Shown: in pieces, positions 34,985 through 44,977 of the stretch
Numbering within the stretch: position 1 is the stretch's first letter
Layout: each line of letters starts with the position of its first letter
Source of the DNA: Magnaporthiopsis rhizophila
Taxonomy: Eukaryota; Ascomycota; Sordariomycetes; Magnaporthales; Magnaporthaceae
Assembly (NCBI GenBank): GCA_003049465.1
Contig: PYSS01000006.1
Location: forward strand, 32,517-96,516
Length of the DNA stretch: 64,000 nucleotides
Direction: 5' to 3'
Translations under genes and position numbers: made by a program
Notes under the pieces: model-generated
Database searches by the model: none
Told to the model about the DNA's origin: nothing
Seen by the model: only the letters and a program-made list of their open reading frames with translations

Positions 34985-36248
34985 GGTGAGGTGATCTTCT
35001 CCGGGGCTGTCCCCGGCGAGAGTTTGGGCAGCGCGAGCAGGTGGAAAGACTTATGTTTTGCTGACGTCCATCACATCACCGGAGGCCGAGAGCTTTGATG
35101 GAGGTGTGACAGCGCGCACGGTAGAAGGAGCATTTGCGAAAATGGGCTGCCACGGGAGAGAGGTAGGTAAAAGAACAAAGCCACACGGAAGGGCAAGGGA
35201 GTAAATGGATAGATCAGATCTTAAAGCTGACTTGGCAAGGAATAGGATAAAAGAGCCGGACAAGGGGCGCCTTGGACAACAGCCACGATGGGTGATATAG
35301 CATCGTCAAAGCCGATATATGAGGGGCAGCAGCCAAATCTCATACGTCGACGCTGTGGGGAGTTGGGTGGGTGGACGCAGGACACGGGGTCCGATGTGGT
35401 GCAGACGGGAGGACTGTCCCGTATGCAGGACCAAAAGATTGGTTCCCGGGGATATTTGGCTGAGGGAAGTGGGAACGGCCGGCACTGGCATGATGTATCA
35501 ACCAACCAGCCCGTGACATCGGGCAGCCCGAGAGAGCGGCTGTTGGAGGAGCAAGGGTAAGGTGCGGATAGTAGACCGTGCTCTGCCAGGAGGCCGTGGG
35601 TGGTCCAATCGCAATAGCACGCACGGGGCGACTGTGGATAGTAAAGGCGAACAGAGAGAACCAGGGGAAAAGGGGTGGCGGTTCTTTGTTGCTCTGGGAG
35701 TGGAGGACGATGATGGACTTGCGGATCGAACAGGCTCGCACGGGAGCCAAGGTGAGGCGATTAAAAATATCCCGAACCAAAATAAAAGAGTTGGGGGCAG
35801 TAAAGGCAACGCAACCTAGGCAAGGCAAAAAAAGAAAAAGAATTTAAAAAAAAAAAAAAAAAAAGAATGACGACTGCAACGGACGCGAGGCAAATGATGA
35901 CGGGCCCATCAAATTGCGCCGTCTCTAAGCTGCCAAACAGGCCGATCCGGGGCGCTCAGACACACACACAAGGCCCTTCCTTGTGTGTCGGGGTGGGCAG
36001 GGCGATCAAAGGAGAATTAAGGAATTAAGGGGTGTGGGCGTGCTTTCGGCAAAGAGCAAAGAAGCACGCAATGCACATGGACCGAGCATGATGGCGTGTC
36101 CCCATTCACCCCTCCCGCGCCGAGCCGTAAAAGAACCGCCGGCCGAGACACAGCGGACGTGGTGCTGTATCAGCTTTTCTAGAAGGCCGAAAGAAACGGG
36201 TTGCATTGAGCCGACGCTGAAGGCTGACAGCAATCTTTGGTCAAAATA

Positions 36249-36316
36249 GCTTTTTTTTTTCCTTTTTTTTTTTTCCTTTTTTTTTTTCCTTTTTTTTTTT
36301 TTTTCCTTTTTTCGAG
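36249..36316. repeat. Periodic T(n)CC tract
   Basis: Runs of about 10-14 T separated by CC, repeated about five times. Simple-sequence DNA. Confidence 0.85.
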
Positions 36317-36669
36317 ATGTAGCTTCTCCATCTCCATTCCTGTTGTCGCCCAAGCGGGGTGGCGTTTTCCTTTTGCTTTATGTTTTTAAAATACGAAGGA
36401 AAAGGAACGGTTCAGTCCAAAAGAAGACAAAAAAGAAGTTGAGGCGCGCGCGCTCGGTTCGGCGTTTGAGAGGGTGGGACCAACGCTACACTGGCCAGCC
36501 ATCGAAAAGCAAAAAGGAAAAAGAGAGTAAAATCAAAGAACAGCCACAGACCGATCGCATGAATTAGGAGGCGTTGTTTTGCGACGCCCGCGCCGGGATC
36601 AGGCCCGCATGCTTGGCCGCCGCGTCTGATCGTCCGCGCGACCGAATTTCTCATGGAACAGGCTGCGAC

Positions 36670-36805
36670 GGGGGGGGGGGGGGGGGGGNNNNNNNNNNNN
36701 NNNNNNNNNNNNNNNNNNNNNNNNNNNNNNNNNNNNNNNNNNNNNNNNNNNNNNNNNNNNNNNNNNNNNNNNNNNNNNNNNNNNGGGGGGGGGGGGGGGG
36801 GGGGG
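36670..36805. other. Assembly gap inside a poly(G) run
   Basis: Nineteen G (36670-36688), 96 N (36689-36784), then 21 G (36785-36805). G runs of this kind on both gap edges are typical of low-quality read ends, so the poly(G) itself may be artefactual. Confidence 0.85.
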
Positions 36806-37093
36806 TGTTCAACTGCCCGCCCCGCTGCGATGTGCTGGCAAGCAGCGGGGACCTTGGGTCTGGTGGTGGTCCGAGAAAGCTCACATGGAGTCTGCAAAAA
36901 AAAAACATCATGTGGTCCCACACCGTCCCCGTCTCATCCTGGGGGGAGCCTTGCCTTGCCCGGCATTTGCATAAGGCGGGAAAAAGGGCGGGCGTCATCC
37001 ATTCCACTAGAAAAGAAACAGCAGAAGAAAAAAAAAACAAGAAACAGGGAAACTCCGCCACCTTTGGCGTGTGGAATTGAAACATCTTGTTTA

Positions 37094-37130
<37 letters not shown>

Positions 37131-37145
37131 CAGCCCACCAGCCCA

Positions 37146-38727
37146 TCAGAACCTGGCCTGGACCTTCTTCGGCATGTCCTGCAGCGCCCAGTCGCTGCTC
37201 TTATCCCTGCTCCGCACCGACGCCACCTGCTCGGCCGTGAACCCGCGCGCCTCGACGGCCGGGTTGTAGCCCAGGCCCGTCGCGGCTGCGATCTCGGCAT
37301 CCGTCAGGTCCCGGGGCGCGTCCCGGCCGTCGGCGCGCCTGTAGACGGCCACGACGGCGGCGCCGCCCAGCCCCAGGTTGTGCTGGAGCGCGTGCCGTGT
37401 CGGCGTCCCCGTTACGGCGCGGTTGGTAGCCCAGCCGCGAAGGTGCCAGACCAGCTCGGCGCACTGCGCGATGCCCGTGGCGCCCAGCGGGTGGCCCTTT
37501 GAAATGAGCCCTCCGGACGGGTTGACGACGGTGTGTCCCGGTCCTCCCGGGTAGGTGATGCCGCCGCTGCGCACCAGCTCGTGCGCTTTCCCCTTTGCCG
37601 AGGACAGGCCGAGCGCGTCGAGCGTGATCATCTCGTTGGCCGAGAAGCAGTCATGCAGCTCGCACACCTGGCAGTCGGTCGCCTCGATCCCGGCCTCGGC
37701 CAGCGCCGACCGCGCGGCCACCTCGGACGTCTCGTAGCCCATCAGGCTGATGGCCGAGCCCGAGAAGAGCTCGGGTCCGTCCGTCGCGAGCCGCATGCCC
37801 GCGATCTCGACGGCGTTGGACTTTGACGACGCCGGCCGCGCGTCCAGAAACGCCTTGCTGACCAGCACCGCGGCTGCGCCGCCGTCCGACGTCGGGCAGC
37901 ACTGCAGCTTGGTCAGGGGCGCAAACACCATGGGCGACTGCTTGATCTGGTCGAGCGTGTAGACGTCGGAAAACTGCGAGTACGGGTTCCGCCGCGAGTG
38001 CTCGTGGTTGACGCGCGCGATCTCGGCAAAGTCGTCCGGCGTGGCCCCGTACTTTTCCATGTACTCTCTCCCCGCGTTGCCAAACATCTGCGCCGCCCCG
38101 GGGGCCTTGTCGTCGTAACCCCTCGTCCGCGCCATCATGGCCGCCGTGGTGCCCAGCGGGTTCTCGCGGTCTTTAAAAAAGCTCGGCAGACTGCCCGGCA
38201 TCATCTTCTCGAACCCCACCACCAGGATGCAGTCGGCCGCCCCGCACGCCAGCAGCTGCCGCGCCATGGCCAGGCCCGTCGACCCCGTCGAGCAGTTGTT
38301 GTTGACGTTGACGATGGGGATCTGCCGCATGCCGAACTGGTAGAAGACGCGCTGCCCGCACGTAGAGTCGCCGTAGCAGTAGCACGCGACGCCTTGGTCG
38401 ACGTCGTCGTAGGTGATGTGCTGGTGGGGAAAGTTAGTGCCGAGGTGACAGAGAGAGATATATATATATATATATATATATGTTTCGAGGTTAGGGTCGA
38501 CTGACGGCATCCAGCATGGCCTTGATGCCGGCCTCGAACCCGAGCTCCGTGTAGTCGACCTTTCCGCGGGGTTTTACGAACTTGGTCATGCCCACGCCAC
38601 TAAAGAGAACTCTTGTGTTGGTGTTTCTGCTCATCCATGTCATTGCAAACCAACAAACACATGCTTTCGATGGGGGAAATGCAAACACTCACAGCACGTA
38701 AACCGGCTGCTTTGTTTGAGGCGCCAT
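37146..38727 (-). CDS. SCP-x-type thiolase (sterol carrier protein/3-ketoacyl-CoA thiolase family)
   Basis: Thiolase-fold enzyme of the SCP-x branch, expected to cleave or use 3-ketoacyl-CoA in peroxisomes. Three exons in phase are 38693-38727, 38506-38599 and 37146-38420, giving 467 residues. The joins give VLGVGMTKFVKPRGKVDYTE and MLDA|HITYDDVDQGVACY. The nucleophilic Cys is in NVNNNCSTGSTG (about Cys86). CELHDCFSANE and the catalytic His in SKGHPLGATGIAQ match the SCP-x group. The second conserved active-site Cys of classical thiolases is not obvious to me. There is no C-terminal SCP2 lipid-binding domain. The end, VQARF, is only a poor match to a peroxisomal SKL-type signal. Intron 2 contains an (AT)n tract. 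The true substrate cannot be told from sequence. Confidence 0.82.
38459..38480. repeat. (TA)n tract inside an intron
   Basis: Alternating TA repeat in intron 2 of the thiolase gene, between the donor at 38505 and the acceptor at 38421. Confidence 0.9.
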
Positions 38728-39318
38728 GATTTGTGTTCTTTTGCTTCTAATCTTGTGTACAGTTGATAACTTTAGGTATTGCAATTGATGTTGGCGCGGT
38801 CGAGTGCTGGTAGTGCCAAGGTTTTTTCCAAAAGAGAAAGAAAAGGGTCATTCACCCCCATTGAAGCGAGCCGAGCCGGGCGTCTTCTATATAGTACACA
38901 CAGAAAAAGATCGAGTGTCGGACTCTCGGTCCCATCCCGATCAAGAAACCAACTCGCCCCATGCGGCCCGGTTACAGTCGGAATGCAGTAAGAAATGCAT
39001 CAATCTGCTCACGGCCTCCGGTTTTCCGTCAGACGAACAGTTGATTGGTCTCCTGCCATGCTCCCCAGCGCTCAATCTGGGGTTGGTGCGGGGAAACTCG
39101 TTGGCGCTAGCAGAGATGCCGAGGCACGCCATTTTGAGCCCCATTTTGTCTCCCTGCCCTGCGTGACAGTTCATATACATAGGGTACGCTTGTATTATCC
39201 GGCATCCAGAGCCAGCAGCAGGAAGCGCAGCAACTATCGGGTATATGTGACGAGGTAAAAAAAACATTGAATCGCTATATATATACATAGAGAGAGATGC
39301 TCGCTGGGACCCTTCCCT
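38728..39318. promoter_or_regulatory. Thiolase upstream region
   Basis: 591 bp between the 3' end of the zinc-cluster regulator and the thiolase ATG, both on the minus strand. CCGAGG (reverse complement of CCTCGG, the fatty-acid-response motif of FarA/FarB-type regulators) occurs once at 39119-39124, 392 bp upstream of the ATG. One hexamer is expected by chance at this G+C content. Confidence 0.3.
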
Positions 39319-42227
39319 TCACCAAGTCTCGGCCTGGTTCTGCCCCCAAAAGCTGGCGTCCCACAATGGAAAATCATCGGGAAACTGCAGTCACAAGCAA
39401 TGTTAGAAAGGAGGACAAAAGTGGACGAACCAAAGGAACAGTAGCCACCTAGTCAGTCAGCCGCACGTACCCCTGTCGTAGATATGTGGTAGGCGCCGGC
39501 GGGGAAGCCCGGGTTCGAGTGGGAGAACGGCTGGGGCTGGGGCTGGTCGGGGTTCGGCCCAGACCTGACGTCGGCACCGGCACCGGCAGCCGTCCCCGCC
39601 GTCGTCGTCAAGCCGAGCGCCTCGGGCGTCATCTTGAGCGACTTGACGCACGCGTCCAGGATGTGCTCGATGCCGGCCCTGATGCGCTCGAGCCGCTGCT
39701 CCGGCGAGCCGCCCGGCTGCACCGAGTTGATGACGATGGAGAGCGCCACAATGTCCTTGAGGTCCGACGTCGAGTCCCGGATGAGCTGGATCACGTCCTC
39801 CAGCGTCTTCTCCACCACCCGCATCATCCTCTCGGGCGACCACAGCGGCCTGCCGTTGGCGTCAAACGTGATGTTGCTGTTATTGTTGTTGTTTCTGTTG
39901 CTGTTGGCTTCTGTGGCGTTGTTATCGCCGCTTGTCTTAGTTATTCTGCTTGGATTAGGGTTGCTAGTAATGCCGTTGTGATTGGTGCTGTCGCCACCAT
40001 TGTGGCTAAAGTTGCTAGTCCCACCGTTGCTGCTTGTCGCCTCCTGTGCGTTCTTGATATAATAGCACATGCTAAAGGCGGCCTGCATTATGTCGTGCTT
40101 CAGTATGACGTGATACATGTGGTAGACGTCGAGAAACCCGGGCGTCCGCGGGTCGAGATCGTCCAAGTATGTGAGCAGCACCATCGAGGAGCGGAAGTAG
40201 GTCGACGCGATCTGGGGCGGGCAGTCTGGGGTGCTGAGGGCGAAGGGCCGGTACAGGGCGAGCAGCGGCCGGCGGATGTGCATGTCGAGCAGCGCGCGCA
40301 TGCGCCACTCCTTGAACTTCCAGCTCGGATCCAGCCCCTTACCGCGCGGGAAGAGCCGGTTGACCTCCTCGAGCAGGCGCTCGAGTCGCGAGCCCACCTC
40401 CAGCACCTCGCCGTAGTCGCAGATCGAGTCGAGCCGGCTGATCAGCGCGGCCGCTCGCATGCGGATCGGCAGCGTGCTGGCCGCCCACGCCTGCAGCTGA
40501 CCGCCAGTGCGCACCTCGATGGGTTTCGACGGCGGCAGGGACGCGCCGTCGGGCAGCAGGTCCTCGTCGTCCAGGTTCAGCGGCGGCCGGCACGTGTACT
40601 CGCCGTCGCGCACGGCGCAGGGGAGGTTGCAGCCCAGCGAGAGGTGCAGGTCCATGTCCATGATGGTGTACCACAGCTTGCGCCGGCACTCGGCCGCGAA
40701 GGGGCTGATTTGCGGGAACTCGGACGGGTCGCGGTGAAGGCCCATGGTCATGGCCATGCGGACGATGACGCCCAGCTGCGTCCACGCATCCTGGTAGCGA
40801 GGCGTGATCGTGCGCTGGGCGTGGAGCAGCAGCACCTCGGCCAGCAACGTGCCCACGTCGACGAGCTGCTTGCCGCGCAGGCCGTCGAGCCATGCGCGCA
40901 CGAGGGCGCAGGCCGTCGGTGCGTGCACCCCCTCGGACCTGTCGTGGCCCAGCCCGCGCGACTCCGTCTGGAAGCGGGAGCCGATGGACAACATGCAGAG
41001 CAGCTGCGGCAGGAAGCCGTCGGAGCAGCGCTGGCCGTCCCAGTAGGCCTGGTATTCGGCCCGAAAGGTGGGCACATGCACGACGCGGTAAAGGCCCTCG
41101 GACGTGCCGATGTAGGCTTCGAGCAGGCGGTCACACACCGCCTTCTGCTTGGGCAAAATGTCCGCCATGCGCTTGAGCACGGGCAGCACGCTGTCGACGA
41201 AGACGGTGATTGGCGCGAGCACGCGGTGCTGCTCCTCCTGGAGCACCGTGTAGATCTTTTGTAGATGTGCGAAAAGCTCATGGGCGCCTTCGCGCTTGGC
41301 CTTGCTGTACATAAAGTCTTTGGCCTCGTCGAAAAGGTTGAGCAGCACCCGTGTGCTGTTCTGCCCAAAGAAGCGCGTTCTCAGGCTCCGGCCGCCCTTG
41401 ATTGTAAGGCCGCGCACCGTCACCGGTGACGTTACGGAGCGAGTCGGGATAGCGGTGAGAGCAGCGATTCTGCTACCCGTCGTGCCGCTCCCGACGACGG
41501 GTGGCGCAGAATCAAGGCTACATGCCGGGGATGCGCCGGGGCTGGGAGTCCACTCTGGGCCGGCCGGTGGTGCCGGTGTCAGTCCAGGGACACTAGCCCC
41601 ATGGCTACCGGCGGCGATGGCAGCGCCCAAGCGGGGAGGAGGCGGCGGGCCCTGCGCCGCAGCGGAGGACACGCCCTCGCTAGTCATAGACGCTATGAAG
41701 AGCTTCTCAAGCCGGTCCAGCCGTACTGCGATGTCCTCAAATCCCGACCTGTAGTGAGCATCAACAGCGGCGTCGACGCATGGCTGGGGCGGAGTGGGCG
41801 GCGGCGGAACGGCGGCGACAGCGGCTGGGGAGCGGGAGTTGAGGCTGCCGGCGAGGGCGACACGTTTGTGCGCCGGGGCGGCAGAGGGAGATGCATTCTC
41901 GCCGTCGGAGCCCGAGTCCGAGGCATTACCCGGCCCCTGGTCACTGGCGTAACGGCAGACGCGGTGGCTCTTCTGGCACTGGGAACACGGGGTCAGGCGA
42001 TCGCACCGCAGCTTCTTGGAGCGGCACGGCAGACACGACTTGACGGGGCGCGGGCGCTTGACGCCGCGCTGCTGGAAGCCGTCCAAGACCATGACGCCGG
42101 GCGGGCCAGGGCCGGGGCCCGAGACGCCAGCAGCGGGATCCTTCCTTTCGGATGCGAAGGCGGGCCTGCCGCTGGCGGCTGTCGCGACGGCGCTGGGGCC
42201 GTCCGTGGTGGGCGGCGTCATGGCCAT
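39319..42227 (-). CDS. Zn2Cys6 (zinc cluster) transcription factor
   Basis: Fungal binuclear zinc-cluster regulator, predicted at 940 residues. Exon 1 is 39471-42227. A short last exon, 39319-39384, follows a GTACGT...CTGCAG intron in phase 0 and gives the tail DDFPLWDASFWGQNQAETW. The zinc cluster spans Cys65, 68, 75, 81, 84 and 91 (C-x2-C-x6-C-x5-C-x2-C-x6-C), preceded by GVKRPRPVKS. The fungal-specific middle homology region follows (HVPTFRAEYQAYWDG; RRKLWYTIMDMDLHLSLGCN; DGEYTCRPPLNLDDEDLL). A Ser/Asn-rich low-complexity stretch (NNATEANSNRNNNNNSNITF) interrupts the C-terminal third. The target genes are unknown. Its nearest same-strand neighbour is the thiolase, but proximity alone does not link them. 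Confidence 0.9.
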
Positions 42228-43895
42228 GGTCCTGGCGGTTGGTCGCGTGTTCCGCGCGGGTCAGGCCGAGCAAGCCATTGAAAGCATGGACGGGGCTTCG
42301 TTGCTAGCGGCTCCAGGAGTGTCAAGTTCAAGTTCCTGGCGACACAAGTCCAAGACCAGACTCCCAGGCTGCTCGGACGCAGCTCCGTTCATGTGCGCGC
42401 AGCAGGAAACGGCTCCGCTGGTGTCCGATAGGAACGATGATGGGCACAGCTGCAATGCATCTGGCGCTTGATGATGCTTCTCTAGGCCGCGGTCCCAGAT
42501 ATCAGACTGCTCCCCTCTCCTCGCTCTCTCGATTCTTTTCTCCCCTTGCCGGATTGGCCAATTGCATCCGCTCGATTCCCTTTTGCGTCTGTCCTTATTT
42601 GGAGGAATGCTTGCGCGCGATGTGTGCGTGTCAGCCAGACTGGGCTATTTTAAAAGCTGACGGGCAAGGTTGCTCCCATGTCAAAGCCAATCAAGCGGGC
42701 AGTTCGTTACCAGGAACCTGGCACAGCAGGCGCACAGCACAGTGCTCGGACGAGCTGTGGAGGTATCAATTGGGGTGTGGTTCTGGCGGGCAACCGTGCT
42801 TGCGAAACACTAATTGCTGTCACTCAGGAGCCTGTGCTTGATATGATGGGATCTGGTTGATCTATTGACGCATCCTTGGTACCCAAGCTGCGGAGCAAGC
42901 CTCGCCTGGGGGGATGCAATGATGAAGCTGGCGTGGATTTACAGTACTAATGGATGGGATGCCGCCGCGCTTCCAGCTTACCAATCAGATGCTCTCGGCC
43001 CACCTATAAAGTTACTGGTCACTGGCGAGAGCTGGATCAGCCTGGCCGTATCTAGCCCCGAGGGTATCAGGATGGACCAAGATAAGAACAACAAAGACAT
43101 TGAGATGATCAAAGTGAACTTAAGCCGAGCCGACCATCCCTGTCGTACGAGCAGCCACTGCCAGTCCCAATCTTGCATATGCACGGGCGCGCAATCCCGA
43201 CAGGCTGCACGATCCCCTGCGGATACTCGCGTGGACTCCAAGCACTTTTGCGAGCCTCGGGACTCGGGAAGGGAACGCCACGCCAACTTTTGTTCGACCA
43301 GGGGTCCATCACACTCAGCCTTTTGCGTTGGCTGGTCGAGACCATAATCGTCCTGACACAAGGTCATTGTTCCAATCCCAACAGAAGTAAACATACCCTA
43401 ACCTACATAGCCAAGTCGTCACTGCTGCCTCCGCGGTAACCGGCCCCGGTCGATTCGGCCGAACCCTATTTCACACCGACCACATACCGGCTGGGAACTG
43501 TTCCGAGAAGGTCAGCGCCGGCATTGTAGTAGACACTGTATGCGGTACGGTACGATGGTGCATCTGTCAGGTTGGAAACGGTCTGGCGAAAGGCCTTCAA
43601 GCATGTGCCACAAGGGGCTGCTCTGCTCCTTTGTCTTTTGCCCGGGTCATAAAACATAGCAGGACTTGTGACCCGGGCGGGCCAGCACGTAAGAGCCAGT
43701 CCGATCTCCAAAGACTCCAGGGGCGACATATTCGGCAGAGAGTACAGGTTTACGAAAACGCCCGGTCCGTCCGGGGGAAAAAAAATAAAAGAAAGGGTAT
43801 GTTGCTGCTGCTGGCTTTTCATCGTCTAAATAGAGAGAGAGAGAGAGAGAAAAAAAAAAAAGGAAAATAAAATCCCATTCCACCAAAAGTTCTCT
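42228..43895. other. Upstream region of the zinc-cluster gene
   Basis: About 1.7 kb between the regulator ATG and the ATX1 stop codon. A (GA)n tract lies at about 43832-43850, next to an A run. There is no convincing gene. Confidence 0.6.
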
Positions 43896-44231
43896 CTATT
43901 CAGTAGGCACGTCGATGGACTGCTCAACGCCGTCGGCCTCGCCGCGCTTAACCTTCTTGCCCGTCTTGGAGATGGTCTTGAGCACCTTCTCGTAGCTCAG
44001 GTCCGAATTGGCCACGATTGTGGCGTTCTGATTCTCCAGCGAGACCTCGTGGCTCTGGACTCCTGTTTTTTGCGGGAGGGAAGCCGCTTTGGTTAGCGCG
44101 GGGTTGGTTGCTTCAACTTGAGGCAGATCTCAAAACGAACCGTCGAGCTTCTTCAGCACCCTGTCGATGGCGCCCGAGCAGCCGCCGCAGCTCATCTCGA
44201 CGTCGAACTTGTAGGTGTGCGTCTCGGCCAT
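43896..44231 (-). CDS. ATX1: Copper metallochaperone ATX1
   Basis: A cytosolic Cu(I) carrier that hands copper to P-type ATPases of the secretory pathway. Two exons, 44141-44231 and 43896-44062, join at phase 1 (GAC G|GTTCGT...AAAACAG|GA GTC), giving 85 residues. The single heavy-metal-associated fold starts YKFDVEMSCGGCSGAIDRVL, with copper ligands in the M-x-C-x2-C loop (MSCGGC, Cys15 and Cys18). The second half is SHEVSLENQNATIVANSDLS, then YEKVLKTISKTGKKVKRGEA. The conserved Lys-rich loop near the end is present. The length fits the family with a short acidic extension. The donor is GTTCGT, weaker than most in the window. Confidence 0.92.
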
Positions 44232-44977
44232 TTTCGCAGGTTCTACTTTGCTTTTGTCGTAGGTTGGGTCGCTGCTGTCGTCTGGTCGTTGTCCGTTGAT
44301 TCGCGAAAAAGGTGGAGGGAAATGAGCTCAGCTCGGAAGCAGTAAATGGTGGGGGAATGCAGCAGGTGGGGGTGGGCGGGCGACGATGCGTCAGAGGGTC
44401 GAGTTCCAATGCAATGCAGGGGCTGCAAGGAACAAGCAAGAGAAGAAGCACAAGGAGCAGCAGACCGGGTTATATGGAAAATTGAAGCGACGGAGGGACG
44501 GTCACCGCCCGTGGCCTACATGCTTGTCAGATGTCTACCTAGGTCTTGCGCTCGCCGTTGCTTTGGGTGAGCAAATTATTAATCAAGCCTCGTCGCGCAA
44601 TGCTTTCGAGAGAACTGCGCTGGTTTCGGGTCCGTATCGCTCACACACGACCCCTGAAGGCCGTGGGGCTTGCGTGTATCACCCCCAGCTTGCTGGTGGC
44701 CCGTCAGCTTGCGCAATCTTGATGCCTCTTGTTTGTGGCGCATCGGGAGGCGATCCGTGTGACCAGACTGTTTTGTGGTGTATTTCTGTGGTTCTCTGAG
44801 TACCTACTGTACCTAAGGTACCTATTGCACCATCTATAGAAGAACAGGAGGCGTGGGGAGCTTTCAGGCTTGCGCAACGTTGTATTCCACACCTAGACAT
44901 GATGCAAAGGCAGAGACAACGCCCTCATCCCTGTTCTACGTACACGCACAGACAACCGAGACATGCGCAGAATCTGC
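44232..44977. other. ATX1 upstream / RQC1 3' spacer
   Basis: 746 bp. Contains short GTACCT palindromic repeats around 44800-44825. No gene is seen. Confidence 0.5.

Larger units (their letters stand above)
34985..37145. other. Intergenic region with homopolymers and a poly(G)-flanked gap
   Basis: Upstream of the 7TM gene and 3' of the thiolase gene. It holds A runs (about 35845-35864, 37095-37129), T/CC periodic sequence (36249-36316), and a G run (36670-36688) and another (36785-36805) around 96 N. No coding gene is supported. Confidence 0.6.

Noticed and set aside
36574..37085. Open frames crossing the 96-base N gap
   Set aside because: They read through N and poly(G), which is not evidence of coding.
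39486..41264. 592-codon plus-strand open frame antisense to the zinc-cluster gene
   Set aside because: It is the shadow of a G+C-rich coding exon on the other strand: Arg/Ala/Gly/Val-rich with no domain, while the minus strand carries clear family motifs.
37146..42227. Thiolase plus zinc-cluster factor as part of a biosynthetic gene cluster
   Set aside because: The neighbours are housekeeping genes (ATX1, RQC1) and a 7TM protein. No backbone synthase, oxidase set or transporter of a metabolite cluster is present.
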